Origin: Shimia abyssi
Lineage (GTDB): Bacteria > Pseudomonadota > Alphaproteobacteria > Rhodobacterales > Rhodobacteraceae
Direction of reading: 5' to 3'
Length of the DNA stretch: 64,000 bases
NCBI RefSeq assembly: GCF_003014475.1
Contig: NZ_PYGJ01000016.1
Coordinates: 44,569-108,568, forward strand
A model generated the notes under the pieces. It saw only the letters and a program-made list of their open reading frames with translations, was not told where the DNA came from and did not search any database. The first letter of the stretch is position 1, and every line of letters begins with the position of its first letter. A program made the position numbers and the translations under genes. Of this stretch, positions 63,048 through 64,000 are shown one piece after another.

Positions 63048-63912
63048 GCGAAAAGGTATCATTCTGGCCGGTGGGCGCGGCACGCGCTTGTTCCCAATCA
63101 CGACGGCCGTGTCGAAGCAGTTGCTGCCGGTTTATGATAAGCCGATGATCTATTTCCCCCTGTCGGTCCTGATGCTGGCAGGTATACGAGAGATTTGTGT
63201 TATTACGACAGCACAAGACCAAGAACAGTTCTTCCGGACCCTAGGTGATGGTAAGGATTGGGGGATTTCGCTGAGTTATATCACACAACCGAATCCGGAA
63301 GGGTTGGCTCAAGCGTATATTTTGGCTGAGGAATTCTTACAAGGCAACTCCAGCGCCATGATCCTTGGCGACAACCTGTTTTTTGGGCATCATTTGCCCA
63401 CGTTGCTTGCTGAGGCCGATGAGCAGAAAGAAGGCGGAACCGTTTTCGGTTACCGAGTTGTTGATCCGGAGCGCTACGGCGTTGTTGATTTCGATGATCA
63501 GGACCGGGCGCTTAAGATCACGGAAAAGCCTAGGCATCCAACATCAAAATATGCGGTTACGGGACTGTATTTCCTAGACAACACGGCATCCGCGCGCGCG
63601 CGCAATCTCACCCCCTCGAACCGCGGAGAACTCGAGATAGCCGATCTTTTGCACAGCTACCTTGATGATGCCGTGTTGTTGGTCAAGAAAATGGGCCGCG
63701 GGATGGCATGGTTGGATACAGGAACCCATGCAAGTCTGTTGGATGCGGGCAACTTTGTCCGAACGCTCGAAGAACGCCAAGGCTTACAGATCGGATCTCC
63801 GGAAGAGATCGCCTTTCGCCAAGGGTGGATAGATGCTGATCAACTCCGTGTCCGGGCCAAACTCTTCGAGAAGATCCAATACGGCCAGTACTTGCTCAAC
63901 CTTTTAGTCTAA
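63040..63912 (+). CDS. rmlA: Glucose-1-phosphate thymidylyltransferase
   Basis: 290-residue nucleotidyltransferase making dTDP-glucose, the first step of the rhamnose pathway. Signature IILAGGRGTRLFPITTAVSK and QLLPVYDKPMIYFPLSVLML, later SAMILGDNLFFGHHLPTLL, VVDFDDQDRALKITEKPRHP and GRGMAWLDTGTHASLLDAGN. ATG at 63040, within the end of rmlD. Full length; completes a self-sufficient rmlCBDA operon. Confidence 0.95.
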   Translation: MSERKGIILAGGRGTRLFPITTAVSKQLLPVYDKPMIYFPLSVLMLAGIREICVITTAQDQEQFFRTLGDGKDWGISLSYITQPNPEGLAQAYILAEEFLQGNSSAMILGDNLFFGHHLPTLLAEADEQKEGGTVFGYRVVDPERYGVVDFDDQDRALKITEKPRHPTSKYAVTGLYFLDNTASARARNLTPSNRGELEIADLLHSYLDDAVLLVKKMGRGMAWLDTGTHASLLDAGNFVRTLEERQGLQIGSPEEIAFRQGWIDADQLRVRAKLFEKIQYGQYLLNLLV

Positions 63913-63936
63913 TTTCCAATTCTTAGGGTTAGATCC

Positions 63937-63953
63937 ACCGGCTTCCAGCCGGT
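63937..63953 (+). terminator. Short hairpin after rmlA
   Basis: Perfect inverted repeat ACCGGC-TTCCA-GCCGGT about 25 bases past the rmlA stop. No T run follows, so termination there is uncertain. Confidence 0.3.
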
Positions 63954-64000
63954 CAGCTTCAGCCAAATTCAGATGATCCTTCTCCCCGGTTTTGGCTCGC

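Noticed and set aside
1..64000. tRNA, rRNA or riboswitch genes
   Set aside because: None recognised on either strand.

Overview
The window looks like a large part of an extrachromosomal replicon (plasmid or chromid) from an alphaproteobacterium, most likely the Roseobacter group of the Rhodobacteraceae. The evidence is a RepA-type initiator (Pfam RPA family) with three phased iterons, a divergent parA-parB pair, a DUF1612/HTH protein, a ParDE toxin-antitoxin pair, a tyrosine recombinase and many decayed insertion sequences. The gene content (replication module, complete dTDP-rhamnose operon, capsule export genes, glycosyltransferases, giant RTX proteins) matches the published idea of Roseobacter 'biofilm plasmids' of the RepA-I type. 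That assignment is an inference from gene content; no database search was done.

Layout. 0-6 kb: a glycosyltransferase, an operon of ECF sigma factor, probable anti-sigma factor and subtilase with a Pro/Glu/Lys rod, a zinc-ribbon protein, an FkbM methyltransferase and a frameshifted gene. 6-13 kb: IS remnants, a DUF1612-HTH/WGR operon, ParDE, an integrase, a sugar transferase and an epimerase. 13-15.5 kb: the first RTX protein. 16-20 kb: parB, parA, iterons and repA. 20-24.6 kb: a nucleotidyltransferase-fold gene and an IS graveyard that includes an IS110 element nested in an IS3 element. 24.6-27.3 kb: ABC-type capsule export genes (kpsT/kpsE on the minus strand, kpsM divergent). 28-29.4 kb: an XRE regulator and a sulfotransferase. 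29.6-42.6 kb: two giant RTX proteins (1852 and 1764 residues) followed by a cyanophycin-synthetase-like ATP-grasp protein that lacks a full Mur-ligase domain. 42.8-48.4 kb: an IS630 remnant and a minus-strand operon of a sulfotransferase-like protein, two glycosyltransferases and a methyltransferase. 48.7-52 kb: an unknown protein and an animal-haem-peroxidase/RTX fusion. 52.2-58.3 kb: a glycosyltransferase, UDP-glucose dehydrogenase, a GDP-mannose-forming enzyme and a second glycosyltransferase-like gene. 58.5-59.9 kb: a secreted trypsin-like protease and an unknown zinc-binding protein. 60.5-63.9 kb: rmlCBDA.

Read together, the genes describe a surface-attachment replicon. Nucleotide-sugar supply (dTDP-rhamnose, UDP-glucuronate, GDP-mannose), chain building (a phosphoglycosyl transferase, several glycosyltransferases, a methyltransferase, sulfotransferase-like proteins) and ABC-dependent polysaccharide export are combined with large calcium-binding secreted proteins, which are probable type I secretion substrates. 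No type I exporter is visible here, so it must be encoded elsewhere. The most unusual items are the truncated CphA-like ligase beside the RTX adhesins, the compact MopA-like peroxidase, and the sigma/anti-sigma/subtilase cassette.
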